Below, one piece after another: positions 17,170-26,829 of a stretch of DNA of 64,000 nt. The notes under the pieces are model-generated. The model saw nothing but the letters and a program-made list of their open reading frames with translations. It was not told the DNA's origin and searched no databases. The translations under genes and the position numbers were made by a program. The first letter of the stretch is position 1. Each line of letters starts with the position of its first letter. Source of the stretch: Flavobacteriales bacterium (GTDB taxonomy: Bacteria; Bacteroidota; Bacteroidia; NS11-12g; UBA9320); assembly GCA_020635395.1 (NCBI GenBank), contig JACJZV010000003.1:124001-188000 (forward strand). Reading direction: 5' to 3'.

Positions 17170-18346
17170 TATACTCGTTTTTTCACATGCCTGTCTAAAA
17201 AGAGTTAATCGATTGGTTTTTAATCAATTAAACAAAGAATATGGTTACACCATTAAAATTGTTGCCCCAAGTGTTTTGAACGTTGAAGGAATGTCTCAAA
17301 AACACGACAAAGTGCTAAATGGGGATGTTGACGTAATTTTCAAAGCATTAACAAAGTCTAATCCGAGAGTTTACCAATTTGAAGAAACCGAAAAAATACT
17401 AAACCAATACAACCCCAAAGTAATATATCTCGACAACGACCCAGTGAGTTTGCAGGCAATAAAAATTGGAAAATGGGCAAAAAAAAATAACAGTAAGCTT
17501 ATTTGTTTGTCGTGCGAGAATCTCAGTTTTGGCATGTCTGAATCATTAAAAAGACTTGGCCTTCGGGGAATTCCGACTTCCATTTTCAAAAATATTCTGA
17601 CCTTATTTTCTAAAAAATTGGTAAGTCATGTATTTACAATAAACAGTGCCGGAAATGGTTTATTCAAAGCTCTTGGGTTTAAATCAGTTTCAATGATAGT
17701 GCTCGGTTTTGATCCAAACATTTTTAATCCAGACAGAAAAAAGCGAGAAAATGGACGAAATCAACTTGATATTTCTGAAAATATGGTTGTCATCTCTTAC
17801 ATTGGAAGAATGGTTCCTGAAAAAGGTGTCCACCATTTAATAAACAGTTTGACTTACCTTAAAGATAATTCGAATTGGATTTTATTATTAGATAAATTTA
17901 GCAATCAAATAACTCCATATCAAGAAGAAATAATCCAATTGATTAAATCTGCAGAAATTGAAGATAAAGTTCGATATTTTGAAGCCGACCATAGCGAGGT
18001 TGCAACCTTTATGAATGCTGCCGATGTGGTGGTATTGCCTTCTGTTTCAACAAAAAAATGGGTGGAGCAATACGGACGTGTTGCTCCTGAGGCCATGGCA
18101 TGTGGAAAAATTGTGATTGTTTCTAACAGCGGTGCACTACCCGACTTGGTTCAAACACATGGCATTATTACGGAGGAAGCAGACGAAATCTCTTTGGGTT
18201 CAAAGCTAAAATCAATTGTTGAAGATTTTGAAGATTACCAGAAAATCGGATTGGAAGCTGCGGAATATGCCCGAAAAAACCTTTCGACCAATAAACAGGC
18301 TGCTCAGATTGATACAATTCTTAAGAAACTTTCAACACTAAATTGA
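17162..18346 (+). CDS. GT-B glycosyltransferase, family 4
   Basis: 394 residues from ATG 17162 (a TTG at 17156 adds two residues). N-lobe: IDILVFSHACLKRVNRLVF. C-lobe: VVISYIGRMVPEKGVHHLINS, then LPSVSTKKWVEQYGRVAPEAMACG, in which EQYGRVAPE is the E-x7-E donor-binding motif, followed by VSNSGALPDLV. This is a clear retaining GT4 enzyme, probably cytoplasmic. The ends overlap both neighbours. The gene is strongly A+T rich compared with the glycosyltransferases left of 15 kb. Confidence 0.85.
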   Translation: MIDILVFSHACLKRVNRLVFNQLNKEYGYTIKIVAPSVLNVEGMSQKHDKVLNGDVDVIFKALTKSNPRVYQFEETEKILNQYNPKVIYLDNDPVSLQAIKIGKWAKKNNSKLICLSCENLSFGMSESLKRLGLRGIPTSIFKNILTLFSKKLVSHVFTINSAGNGLFKALGFKSVSMIVLGFDPNIFNPDRKKRENGRNQLDISENMVVISYIGRMVPEKGVHHLINSLTYLKDNSNWILLLDKFSNQITPYQEEIIQLIKSAEIEDKVRYFEADHSEVATFMNAADVVVLPSVSTKKWVEQYGRVAPEAMACGKIVIVSNSGALPDLVQTHGIITEEADEISLGSKLKSIVEDFEDYQKIGLEAAEYARKNLSTNKQAAQIDTILKKLSTLN

Positions 18347-19386
18347 AAAAACTAAGAATAACTGTACTTGGTTCAAACAATATTTGGTCTATTGAAAACC
18401 ACTATATTAAATATTTCATTGAAGCAGGGCACGAGGTTAACCTTTTTGCAAACCACACCTTGTTTTTGGAGTGGCATCAAAAAAGTGTACTGAACAAAGT
18501 TTTATTCAAACTACTCCCAAAATTCAGTTTGTCCGGTATAAATAAAAAAATACTAGATTTTGTAAAAAAAAATCCTGCCGATATTATTTTGATTTTTAAG
18601 GGAATGGAAATTTTTCCTGAAACAGTAAAGGCATTGCATCAAATCGGATCTAAACTTATTAATTACAATCCCGATCACCCGTTTGAGTTTCACGGTATTG
18701 GCTCGGGCAACAAATTTGTGCGTGGCAGCATACCCTTTTACCATTTGTATTTGACATATAGCTATAAAATTGCAACTGATGTAGAAAACAAATACGGAGT
18801 CAAAGCCGGTGTGGTTCCGTTTGGATATGAAATCACCGAAGAATTGCTTCAAAATTCAATAAAGGCAAGCGAAATAAATCGGCTCTGCTTTTTGGGCAAT
18901 CCGGATAGCCTTCGAGCGGATTTTTTATGTAAGCTCAGCAAAAAGGGTATTCCAGTTTCGGTTTATGGACTCAATTGGAAAGATTTTTTTGATAAGGATT
19001 GCCAGATAGAAGTCCATGATCGAGTTCATGGTCAGCAGTTTTGGGAAGTGCTTCGCAAATATAGAATTCAACTCAACCTTTTTAGATCTCACAATACCAA
19101 TAGCCACAACATGCGTTCATTCGAAGTTCCCGCAGTTGGGGGTATTATGTTGGCTCCGAAAACAGATGAACACTCCATCTATTTCGAAACCGATAAGGAA
19201 GCCTTCTACTATGAAAACTTCAAAGAATGCCTCGATAAATGTAACTATATACTCAACCTGTCAGAATCAGAAGCGAATTCAGTAAGGGATGCTGCCATCA
19301 AGAGATCCGCTTCTTCCGCATATACTTACAAAGACAAAGCACATCAAATGCTTGATTTAATGATTGAATGTCTTGATACAGTTTAA
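18343..19386 (+). CDS. CgeB-like glycosyltransferase (GT-B, DUF3880/Glyco_trans_1_2 type)
   Basis: 347 residues from a TTG start overlapping the previous stop. The N-lobe begins ITVLGSNNIWSIENHYIKYF. The second lobe has RLCFLGNPDSLRADFLCKL and SVYGLNWKDFF. The C-lobe RIQLNLFRSHNTNSHNMRSFEVPAVGG is the signature of the CgeB/spore-maturation-type glycosyltransferase family, in which R-x-F-E-x-x-A/P-G-G binds the donor. No membrane segment is seen. It is a likely polysaccharide glycosyltransferase of unknown specificity. Confidence 0.78.
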   Translation: MKKLRITVLGSNNIWSIENHYIKYFIEAGHEVNLFANHTLFLEWHQKSVLNKVLFKLLPKFSLSGINKKILDFVKKNPADIILIFKGMEIFPETVKALHQIGSKLINYNPDHPFEFHGIGSGNKFVRGSIPFYHLYLTYSYKIATDVENKYGVKAGVVPFGYEITEELLQNSIKASEINRLCFLGNPDSLRADFLCKLSKKGIPVSVYGLNWKDFFDKDCQIEVHDRVHGQQFWEVLRKYRIQLNLFRSHNTNSHNMRSFEVPAVGGIMLAPKTDEHSIYFETDKEAFYYENFKECLDKCNYILNLSESEANSVRDAAIKRSASSAYTYKDKAHQMLDLMIECLDTV

Positions 19387-20758
19387 AGAAATAATTAAAC
19401 TTATCTTTCTCTATGCACTCTCCTATGGTGCGATGTCGTATTTTACAAAATATGATTCTCGCGACATAATGATTTATGCGATGGATATAGCCATTCTGGT
19501 CAATTTAATTTCTCGAATCGGAAAGTCATTTGTTTTTCTCGAATTCATTGCCTTCTCTGCGGTAACGTTTTGGCTCACTACCCCACTTCTTGTTTGGGAA
19601 TTAGAAATTAACAAACTGCTTCCTTATAATCTCTTTGGCGTAGATGGATTGGCCATTAAACGAGAAGAATACTACCATTTTGCCATTCCTGCCACCTTGT
19701 CCATGGTATTGGGTTTGTATCTAATAAAACCCATGGAGATTAACATGAAAGAACTTACCGAAAGATTAAAAAAACATATTTCTGAAAAAACAGGGACACA
19801 AATACCCCTACAAATGTTTGCCATTGGGGCATTTTCATATATTATTGGACCATTCCTGCCTTCGGCTTTAAAATTTTTCTTCTATCTGGCATCGCAACTT
19901 GTATTTATCGCGGTGTTGTATTGTTTTTTTGGAAAATACACTTATAAAAAATGGATATATTGGGGAGCAGGATTTTTGACCCTCATTTCCGTTGCATCTA
20001 GTGGAATGTTTGGTGATTTGGTATGGTGGGGACTTGTGCTTGCCATTTATTTTATGCTGATGCGGGATTGGAGTTTTTTGAAAAAATCAATGCTCATCAT
20101 ATTGGCTGTTTTCTCCATTTCATTTCTACAAACCATAAAAATTGGATACAGACAAATTATGTGGAGAAAGAATAAGCAAGAAATGGGAAGTTTTCATGCT
20201 TTAGGACATGTTACCCTCAAGGCACTTACAAACACCAATCAATCAAGAAGCAACCCTGCATTTAAATTGGCTGTTTTTAGAGTCAATCAAGCGTATTTAG
20301 TCTCCTTGGTTTTGAAGCATGTTCCCAAAAAAGAACCATTTGCCAATGGAGAAACAATTTTTGGCTCTTTGCTTGGATCATTTGTTCCTAGATTTTTGTG
20401 GCCCAATAAACCGGTAGCCGGAGGTTTTGAAAATATTAGAAGATTTGGGGGCTATGAACCGTATGGCAATACGGCCATGGATATTGGCCAAATAGGCGAT
20501 GCCTGGGCTAATTTTGGTTATGGCTACGGAATCCTATTTCTTTTTTTATATGGATTGGCGAATGCCGGTTTGCTTCGTTGGATGATTAGTTCGGGTTTAA
20601 ATGGAAATTTGAGCATTATACTTTGGCTCCCAATCGTTTTTTTGATGCTGTTAAAAGTAGAAACAAGTGTCGTTACAACGTTTAACGCAGCACTCAAAGG
20701 CATTTTCTTCATATTCATTAGTTTTCGATTGGGCAAAATGGTAAACCTTCAGTTTTAA
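19364..20758 (+). CDS. Wzy-like O-antigen/polysaccharide polymerase
   Basis: 464 residues with roughly ten hydrophobic helices and one larger loop (about residues 265-365) that contains VLKHVPKKEPFANGETIFGS and FVPRFLWPNKPVAGGF. This periplasmic-loop segment is common in Wzy/O-antigen polymerase-like proteins. It is the only polymerase candidate in the window and sits among the glycosyltransferases, next to gmd. The start is uncertain (TTG 19364 or TTG 19373), both within the end of the upstream gene. Wzy proteins are too divergent for firm assignment by eye; an O-antigen ligase is a less likely alternative. Confidence 0.72.
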   Translation: MNVLIQFKEIIKLIFLYALSYGAMSYFTKYDSRDIMIYAMDIAILVNLISRIGKSFVFLEFIAFSAVTFWLTTPLLVWELEINKLLPYNLFGVDGLAIKREEYYHFAIPATLSMVLGLYLIKPMEINMKELTERLKKHISEKTGTQIPLQMFAIGAFSYIIGPFLPSALKFFFYLASQLVFIAVLYCFFGKYTYKKWIYWGAGFLTLISVASSGMFGDLVWWGLVLAIYFMLMRDWSFLKKSMLIILAVFSISFLQTIKIGYRQIMWRKNKQEMGSFHALGHVTLKALTNTNQSRSNPAFKLAVFRVNQAYLVSLVLKHVPKKEPFANGETIFGSLLGSFVPRFLWPNKPVAGGFENIRRFGGYEPYGNTAMDIGQIGDAWANFGYGYGILFLFLYGLANAGLLRWMISSGLNGNLSIILWLPIVFLMLLKVETSVVTTFNAALKGIFFIFISFRLGKMVNLQF

Positions 20759-21717
20759 TGAAAATACTCATTACAGGCATAAGCGGACAAGACGGAGCGT
20801 ACCTCTCTAAAAGACTTTTAGAACAGGGAAATGATATACGAGGAATCATTAGAAATGAGAACAGCAACATTGACGGACTAAAATATTTGAATATTGAAAA
20901 AGAGATAGAGTTTGAAAAAGTAGATTTGGCAGATAGATCCAGTATAGAAAAAAATATAAAAAAGCATCAATACGACCAAATCTATAATTTAGCGGCACAG
21001 AGTTCGGTTGCTGAGTCATTTAAAAATCCATTTTTAACTATGCAATTCAATGTTCAGTCAACACTGAACATTTTAGAGTCGGTAAAAAAAGTTTCGCCTC
21101 ACACAAAAATATATCAGGCCACCAGTAGTGAAATGTATGGAGATGTAAGAAACTTGCCTATAAATGAAAATACACTGTTAAATCCTCAAAGTCCGTATGC
21201 CATTTCAAAAGCCGCTTGCCATTATTTAATTAAAAATTATCGCGAGGCTTATCAAATTCATGCCAGCAGTGGAATATTGTTTAATCATGAGTCTGTGCTT
21301 CGCAGAGAGAACTTCTTTATCATGAAATTGATTAAATCGGCTCTTGATATTTTGAACAGAAAACAAGAAATGCTTAAACTGGGCAATATTGAAATAAAAA
21401 GAGATTTTGGTTATGCACCAGACTATATAGAGGCCATTGTTAAAATGTTGGAACAAGATGAACCGGGCGATTATATGATATGCAGCGGCAAATCAATCAC
21501 ACTTCGGTCTATTGTGGAACATATATTTCGGTTTCTAAATATTTCAATGGACAAAATTGTGATTGACCCAGAGCTATATAGACCATCTGAAATTGAAAAT
21601 ATTTATGGAGATAATAACAAAGCCAAAGAACGTCTTGGTTGGAAATATGACCGAAGTTTTTTTGATGTAATTGAAGAGATAACTGTTGAATACGAAAAGA
21701 ACTTCTATGCAAAGTGA
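20758..21717 (+). CDS. gmd: GDP-mannose 4,6-dehydratase
   Basis: 319 residues, close to the short bacterial Gmd class. The motifs follow the family closely: ILITGISGQDGAYLSK, IYNLAAQSSVAESF, ATSSEMYGDV, NPQSPYAISKAACHYLIKN with catalytic Tyr/Lys, GILFNHES and KLGNIEIKRDFGYAPDY. It forms GDP-4-keto-6-deoxymannose, the precursor of fucose, rhamnose, perosamine and 6-deoxytalose. No fcl/GMER-like bifunctional epimerase-reductase or perosamine aminotransferase is in the window, so the next enzyme is either one of the SDRs here or lies outside. Its first base is the last base of the preceding stop codon. Confidence 0.9.
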   Translation: MKILITGISGQDGAYLSKRLLEQGNDIRGIIRNENSNIDGLKYLNIEKEIEFEKVDLADRSSIEKNIKKHQYDQIYNLAAQSSVAESFKNPFLTMQFNVQSTLNILESVKKVSPHTKIYQATSSEMYGDVRNLPINENTLLNPQSPYAISKAACHYLIKNYREAYQIHASSGILFNHESVLRRENFFIMKLIKSALDILNRKQEMLKLGNIEIKRDFGYAPDYIEAIVKMLEQDEPGDYMICSGKSITLRSIVEHIFRFLNISMDKIVIDPELYRPSEIENIYGDNNKAKERLGWKYDRSFFDVIEEITVEYEKNFYAK

Positions 21718-22708
21718 AATACACTTTTTTCAGCGAAAACCGCGAGACGGGAAAAATTATAGTTTAGAACAAATTTTTGCTGATTTGAGAGAGCGAATAA
21801 AAAAAGATTATTCGGTTAAAACCATTATCTGTCCGTTTGTGAGCTCCGGTGTTTTAAGAAGGTTTGCCAATATAGTTCATGGGTGCTTCAATCAGGGTAA
21901 AGTAAATCATATAACGGGCGATGTGAATTACATTAACCTTTTTATGAAAAAAAATAGAACCATTTTGACCATGTTGGATTGTGGAATTTTGTTGCGAACA
22001 GAAGGTCTAAAACGATGGCTTTTGGTAAATATTTGGTTTAAAATGCCTGTGGCACGATCTGCCTACGTTACTGCTATATCCAAATACACAAAAAAACATT
22101 TGCTGGAAGTAACCAATTGCCCTGAAGAAAAAATAAAAGTCATATATGTTCCAATAAGTGAAGACTTTAAAAGGGTGGAACGACCTTTCAACCAGCAAAA
22201 ACCACGGATACTTCAAATTGGCGGAGCTCATAACAAGAATTTGATAGGTTTAATAGAGGCAGTTAAGAACATTGATTGTAAACTATCCATCATCGGCAGT
22301 ATCAATGAGCAAAACAAAAACCTATTAGAGAAATACAACATTGATTACGAAAACAAAATTGGAATATCGAGCGAACAGGTTATTGAAGAATACATACTCT
22401 GCGATTTATTGTTTTTCGTTTCGACCTTTGAAGGATTTGGCATGCCTATATTGGAGGCAAATGCTGTTGGAAGAGCCGTGATTACTGGCAACAACTCCTC
22501 CATGCCCGAAGTTGCTGGCAATGCGGCATTATTATGCAATGCCAATAATTATTCAGAAATAGAGGAAGGCATCAATAAATTGATTCATGACGAAAGTTTC
22601 AGGAATAAGTTGATAGAAAATGGTTTTGAAAATGTTAAAAGGTTCAACGCCGATTCAATTGCCAATCAGTACAAAGAGATTTACAATCAAATCTTAAACA
22701 AAAATTAA
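21707..22708 (+). CDS. GT-B glycosyltransferase, family 4 (mannosyltransferase-like)
   Basis: 333 residues from ATG 21707; a TTG at 21686 would only lengthen the overlap with gmd. The N-terminus RKPRDGKNYSLEQIF resembles WbaZ/MtfB-like mannosyltransferases. The C-lobe has RILQIGGAHNKNLIGLIEAV, then FVSTFEGFGMPILEANAVG (E-x7-E motif) and GNNSSMPEVAGNAALLCN. Location directly after gmd suggests that it may transfer mannose or the GDP-deoxysugar. The stop at 22706-22708 overlaps the probable non-standard start of the next gene. Confidence 0.85.
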   Translation: MQSEIHFFQRKPRDGKNYSLEQIFADLRERIKKDYSVKTIICPFVSSGVLRRFANIVHGCFNQGKVNHITGDVNYINLFMKKNRTILTMLDCGILLRTEGLKRWLLVNIWFKMPVARSAYVTAISKYTKKHLLEVTNCPEEKIKVIYVPISEDFKRVERPFNQQKPRILQIGGAHNKNLIGLIEAVKNIDCKLSIIGSINEQNKNLLEKYNIDYENKIGISSEQVIEEYILCDLLFFVSTFEGFGMPILEANAVGRAVITGNNSSMPEVAGNAALLCNANNYSEIEEGINKLIHDESFRNKLIENGFENVKRFNADSIANQYKEIYNQILNKN

Positions 22709-24953
22709 AACAGCAAAAAGCAAAGTACTGATTACCATTGACTGGTACAAGCCAGCTTATAAAGCTGGAGGTCCCATAAAAAGTATAGTAAATTTGATTT
22801 CTTTTTTTAAGTCGAATCACTTTTACATTGTAACCTCTAACAAAGATTTCGGCAAAAACAGTGAATTAGAAGTGGTAAACAACAAATGGGTTCAAAACGG
22901 AGAGACCCCGGTTTTATATCTGAATTTGAACTTTTTGATGTTCTTCAAAATAATAAAAGAATTAAAAAACTCCACCGCTTCTTGTCTTTATATTAATAGC
23001 ATTTTTTCCTTTTGGTTTTCAATCTATCCCTTGTTCATTGAATCATTCTTTATAAAAAAACATAAGGTAATTATTGCTCCAAGAGGAATGTTGCAAGAGG
23101 GGGCGATTAACATAAAATTCAAAAAAAAAGTTGCGGTTATTAAAATCTTAAAATTCTTTGGTATTTATAAAAATATCTGGATACATGCCACTGATGCCCA
23201 AGAAAAACGAGATTGTATGATTTATCTTGGTGTTCCAGAAAACAGAATTCAAGTAATATCTAACATTCCAAGTGTTCCAAATTCAGATTTTAAAAAAGAC
23301 ACAAAAAAAGAAAAGACCGAATTAAAGCTAATTTATGTGGCTAGAATTAGTGCAAAAAAAAATCTTAAGGCTGCATTGGAGGTAATCCTTAAAAGTGATT
23401 CTAATTTAAAAATAAGTTTAGACATATATGGCCCTGAAGAAAGCAATTATAAAAGTGAACTTAAAGATCTGATAAACAAAACTTCACAGAAAAACCACGT
23501 TCAATTTCTTGGTGACTTAAAATTTGATGAGGTATTTGACACGCTCAAGAAGTATCACGTTTATATTCTCCCCACTCAAGGAGAAAACTTTGGCCATTCT
23601 ATTTTTGAGGCTTTATCGGCTGGTTTGCCCGTTATTATTTCTGATCAAACGCCTTGGAGAGATTTAGCACCTAAAAAAGTGGGGTTTGATTTATCATTGG
23701 CCGAACCTGAAGCATTTGTAACTGCAATAGAATATTTTGCTTCAATGGGCGAACAGGAGTTCAATATTTGGAGTGAAAGTGCTCGAAACTACGCACTGGA
23801 ATTTCTTGAAAATCAAAATTTTAAGGAGAATTATACGAGACTTTTTACTAAACCTACAACCATAGGATTTATTGCTCCAATTCCTGAGGGTAGATATAAA
23901 GGTGGGATTACAGTTTTTTCGCAAAATGTATTAAACCATATGGATAAATGGGAATCAGACAATATTGATTTTCAATTCATTAACACATGTCATATCAACA
24001 GAGGTGATAAAAGTACAGGAAAACTCAATGTGTCAAATATTTTTAATTACTTGATTTTCCTATTTCGATCATTTAAAATTATCAGGAAAAGAAATTTAAA
24101 GATTCTACACATTCACACCTCCATTCAACTATCCCAGCTCAAAGAATATCTGTCGGCATATCTTTATAAAAAACTTTTTCAAACAAAAAATATAATTCAC
24201 ATTCATTATGCCGAACCCAATGAATTTTATGCTTCACGCAGATTAGTTAAGTTTCAGCTAAAACTTTTGGACAAAGGAGCAGACAAAATTTTAGTTTTGA
24301 GCGAAAAGGTAAAATCTCATTTGGTTGGTTTGGGAATTGATTCATCCAAAATTCAATCTATACAAAATTTTCATACCCAGCAAGTTGCTGCTCAATCAAT
24401 TGCACATGGTGCATTAATTAAACTTATATTTATTGGGGCAATTACTCGTCATAAAGGTTTTGAAGATTTAATAAAAGTTCTTGCCACACTGAACCAAAAA
24501 AATTGGATTTTGCATGTTGCAGGAAACTTTATTGATGATTCTTTTCGAGCTGATATAATGACCCAAATCATTCAAAACAAAATCGATGACAAAGTTATTT
24601 TTCATGGTTATGTTGAAGAACCTAAAAAATCCGAAATAATGGAATCAGCTGATGTAATGGTTCTTCCAAGTTATGGTGAGGGAATGCCGCTTACTATTTT
24701 AGATGCTTTGGAAGCTGGCAATGCCATAGTGACTACAAATGTGGGTGCTAACAGCGAGTTTTTTTCAGGAATAACAAATCTGATTGAACCTGGTAATTTG
24801 GATAGTTTAAGTAGCGAAATCACCCGTCTTATTACCGACACCAAGTATTTAATTGAACGAAAAAAGCAAGCTAAAGCGTTGGCAGAACAATTTTCGTTTG
24901 AAAGATATAAAGAAATAATCACACCAATTTATAACAATTTGATAAATAGTTAA
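22704..24953 (+). CDS. Two-domain fused glycosyltransferase (GT4-GT4)
   Basis: A single frame encodes two complete GT-B enzymes in tandem. Domain 1 (about residues 8-385) has LKLIYVARISAKKNLKAALE and PTQGENFGHSIFEALSAGLP. Domain 2 (about 386-749) begins GFIAPIPEGRYKGGITVFSQ and has LIFIGAITRHKGFEDLIKV and PSYGEGMPLTILDALEAGN, with Asp as the second acidic residue. The first in-frame TTG (22794) cuts off part of the N-terminal strand and loop; coding similarity extends upstream through ITIDWYKPAYKAGGPIKSI. Upstream of that the only plausible starts are ATT at 22704, overlapping the previous stop, or CTG at 22728. A fused pair should add two sugars in sequence. Confidence 0.85.
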   Translation: MKTAKSKVLITIDWYKPAYKAGGPIKSIVNLISFFKSNHFYIVTSNKDFGKNSELEVVNNKWVQNGETPVLYLNLNFLMFFKIIKELKNSTASCLYINSIFSFWFSIYPLFIESFFIKKHKVIIAPRGMLQEGAINIKFKKKVAVIKILKFFGIYKNIWIHATDAQEKRDCMIYLGVPENRIQVISNIPSVPNSDFKKDTKKEKTELKLIYVARISAKKNLKAALEVILKSDSNLKISLDIYGPEESNYKSELKDLINKTSQKNHVQFLGDLKFDEVFDTLKKYHVYILPTQGENFGHSIFEALSAGLPVIISDQTPWRDLAPKKVGFDLSLAEPEAFVTAIEYFASMGEQEFNIWSESARNYALEFLENQNFKENYTRLFTKPTTIGFIAPIPEGRYKGGITVFSQNVLNHMDKWESDNIDFQFINTCHINRGDKSTGKLNVSNIFNYLIFLFRSFKIIRKRNLKILHIHTSIQLSQLKEYLSAYLYKKLFQTKNIIHIHYAEPNEFYASRRLVKFQLKLLDKGADKILVLSEKVKSHLVGLGIDSSKIQSIQNFHTQQVAAQSIAHGALIKLIFIGAITRHKGFEDLIKVLATLNQKNWILHVAGNFIDDSFRADIMTQIIQNKIDDKVIFHGYVEEPKKSEIMESADVMVLPSYGEGMPLTILDALEAGNAIVTTNVGANSEFFSGITNLIEPGNLDSLSSEITRLITDTKYLIERKKQAKALAEQFSFERYKEIITPIYNNLINS

Positions 24954-24956
24954 TAA

Positions 24957-26687
24957 ATGTACATTTTAGGAATAAATGCTTACCATGCTGATTCGTCAGC
25001 AGCCATTTTTAAAGATGGGGTAATGATAGCCGCAACAGAAGAAGAACGCTTTACAAGAGTGAAGCATTGGGCTGGCTTCCCTACCAAAGCCGTTGAATTT
25101 TGTTTAAAGGAAGCTGGGATTTCCTTATCCGAATTAGACCATATAGCCATTGGTCGTGATCCAAAGGCTAAACGAATGAAAAAAATTCAATATTTGGCTA
25201 AATATCCCGGAAGCAGTTTAAAAGCCATTGGCGAACGGATTAAAAATGCCAGTAAGGTAATGAGTATCGAAGATGAGTTATTTAAGATTGATGGAAGTGT
25301 TTCTAAGTCTGATATTCAATCAAAAATACATCAGGTTGAACACCACAGAAGTCATTTAGCCTCTGCTTTTTTTGCTTCACCTTTTAATGAAAGTGCACTG
25401 CTTTCGATAGATGGTTCTGGAGATTTTAGCACCACGATGATTGGAGTGGGTAAAGGAAATAAAATTGAAGTTTTTGATTCAGTCGATTTTCCACATTCAG
25501 TTGGAATTTTCTATACGGCCATTACGCAACTATTGGGTTTCCCATATTATGGCGATGAATATAAGGTAATGGGATTAGCTCCTTATGGTTCGCCAAAATA
25601 TGTTGATAAACTCAGAGATATTTTGATTTTCAAAGAAAATGGACTTTTTGAACTCAATCTAAAATACTTTACCAAGAACTTGTTAGGTATTATTAATTAT
25701 GGTGACGACCATATACCAAACGTGGCTCATCTACCATCTGATTATATGGTAGAAAAACTTGGAAAAGTTAGAGAAAAAGGGGAAGAACTTACCCAATACC
25801 ATAAAGATATGGCGAGCAGTGCCCAACGAATTACCGAAGAATTAGTTTTTCATATCCTCACTCATTTACACAAAAAGACAGGATTAGAAAATATTTCTAT
25901 CGCGGGTGGGGTAGCTCAAAACTCAGTAGCTAACGGAAAAATTACTCGAAATACACCATTCAAAAATGTATATATTCCATCGGCTGGTCATGACGCAGGT
26001 ATTAGTATGGGTGCGGCTTTATATGCATACAACCATACGTTAAATCAGCCAAGAGGCCAAGCAGTTTATTCTGCTTATACAGGCAGTAAGTTTAGCAATG
26101 ACGAAATTGAGGCTTACTTAAAGTCACGAAATATCGAGTATAAAAAGATGGAAGATGAGGCGTTATTTGATTATGTATCTGACCGATTAATTGATTCAGG
26201 AGTCATTGGCTTTTTTAATGGAAGAGCAGAATTTGGGCCAAGGGCATTGGGTGCAAGAAGCATTTTAGCAGACCCTCGACGTAATGATGCTAAGGATTTG
26301 CTCAATGCTAAAATCAAGCGAAGAGAGAGTTTTAGACCTTTTGCCCCATCAATTTTAAAAGAATATGTTGGAGATTGGTTTGAGGTAAATGAAACTGTTC
26401 CATTTATGGAAAAAGTATTTCCGATAAAAAAAGAAATGCAAGAAAAAATCCCAGCCGTTACTCATGCAGATGGAACCGGTCGGTTGCAAAGTGTTGATAA
26501 AGAAGTGTCGTTAAGGTATTACGGACTCATTGAAGCTTTTAGAAAAAAAACGGGAGTACCCATTTTATTAAATACTTCATTTAATGAGAATGAACCAATT
26601 GTAAATTCTCCAGAACATGCCTTAGATTGTTATTTACGTACCAGCATGGACGTGTTGGTTTTAGAAAATTGTGTTGTAGAAAGATAA
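24957..26687 (+). CDS. NodU/CmcH-family carbamoyltransferase
   Basis: 576 residues, standard for the family. The N-terminal Kae1-like domain shows ILGINAYHADSSAAIFKDG, EEERFTRVKHWAGFP and the metal-binding histidines in QVEHHRSHLASAFF, followed by LLSIDGSGDFSTT and GGVAQNSVANGK. The C-terminal domain has FFNGRAEFGPRALGARSILADPR and LLNTSFNENEPIVNSPEHAL, diagnostic for carbamoyl transfer from carbamoyl phosphate via carbamoyl-AMP. It should carbamoylate a sugar hydroxyl of the polysaccharide. It is followed by the repeat array and the four-helix-bundle gene, which break the otherwise overlapping gene chain. Confidence 0.92.
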   Translation: MYILGINAYHADSSAAIFKDGVMIAATEEERFTRVKHWAGFPTKAVEFCLKEAGISLSELDHIAIGRDPKAKRMKKIQYLAKYPGSSLKAIGERIKNASKVMSIEDELFKIDGSVSKSDIQSKIHQVEHHRSHLASAFFASPFNESALLSIDGSGDFSTTMIGVGKGNKIEVFDSVDFPHSVGIFYTAITQLLGFPYYGDEYKVMGLAPYGSPKYVDKLRDILIFKENGLFELNLKYFTKNLLGIINYGDDHIPNVAHLPSDYMVEKLGKVREKGEELTQYHKDMASSAQRITEELVFHILTHLHKKTGLENISIAGGVAQNSVANGKITRNTPFKNVYIPSAGHDAGISMGAALYAYNHTLNQPRGQAVYSAYTGSKFSNDEIEAYLKSRNIEYKKMEDEALFDYVSDRLIDSGVIGFFNGRAEFGPRALGARSILADPRRNDAKDLLNAKIKRRESFRPFAPSILKEYVGDWFEVNETVPFMEKVFPIKKEMQEKIPAVTHADGTGRLQSVDKEVSLRYYGLIEAFRKKTGVPILLNTSFNENEPIVNSPEHALDCYLRTSMDVLVLENCVVER

Positions 26688-26818
26688 GTAGACGGTTTGA
26701 CGATTCAGACAGTTGGACGATTCAGACAGTTGGACGGTTTAGACAGTTGGACAATTTAGACAGTTAGACGATTTAGACAGTTAGACGATTAGTCTAACTG
26801 ACCAACTGACTAACTGAC
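26688..26818 (+). repeat. Tandem 17-bp repeat array with inverted end (left of the four-helix-bundle gene)
   Basis: From 26691 the DNA is built of alternating 8- and 9-bp words beginning GAC (GACAGTTG + GACGATTCA, with variants), giving about six 17-bp units. At the right end the words turn round (TAACTGAC, CAACTGAC, TAACTGAC), which are the complements of the earlier GTCAGTTA-type words. The turn itself is a perfect 9-bp hairpin (CAGTTAGAC, GATTA, GTCTAACTG) at 26778-26800. The array fills the whole gap between the carbamoyltransferase stop and the next gene. It contains no promoter I can recognise. Confidence 0.85.
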
Positions 26819-26829
26819 GTAAAAAAATC

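Noticed and set aside
22752..22768. CCAGCTT-ATA-AAGCTGG hairpin near the start of the fused glycosyltransferase
   Set aside because: Seven base pairs in coding sequence that encodes the conserved PAYKAGG segment; protein constraint explains it.
26688..26818. CRISPR array
   Set aside because: The units are 8-9 bp words in direct succession without unique spacers, and no cas gene is present.
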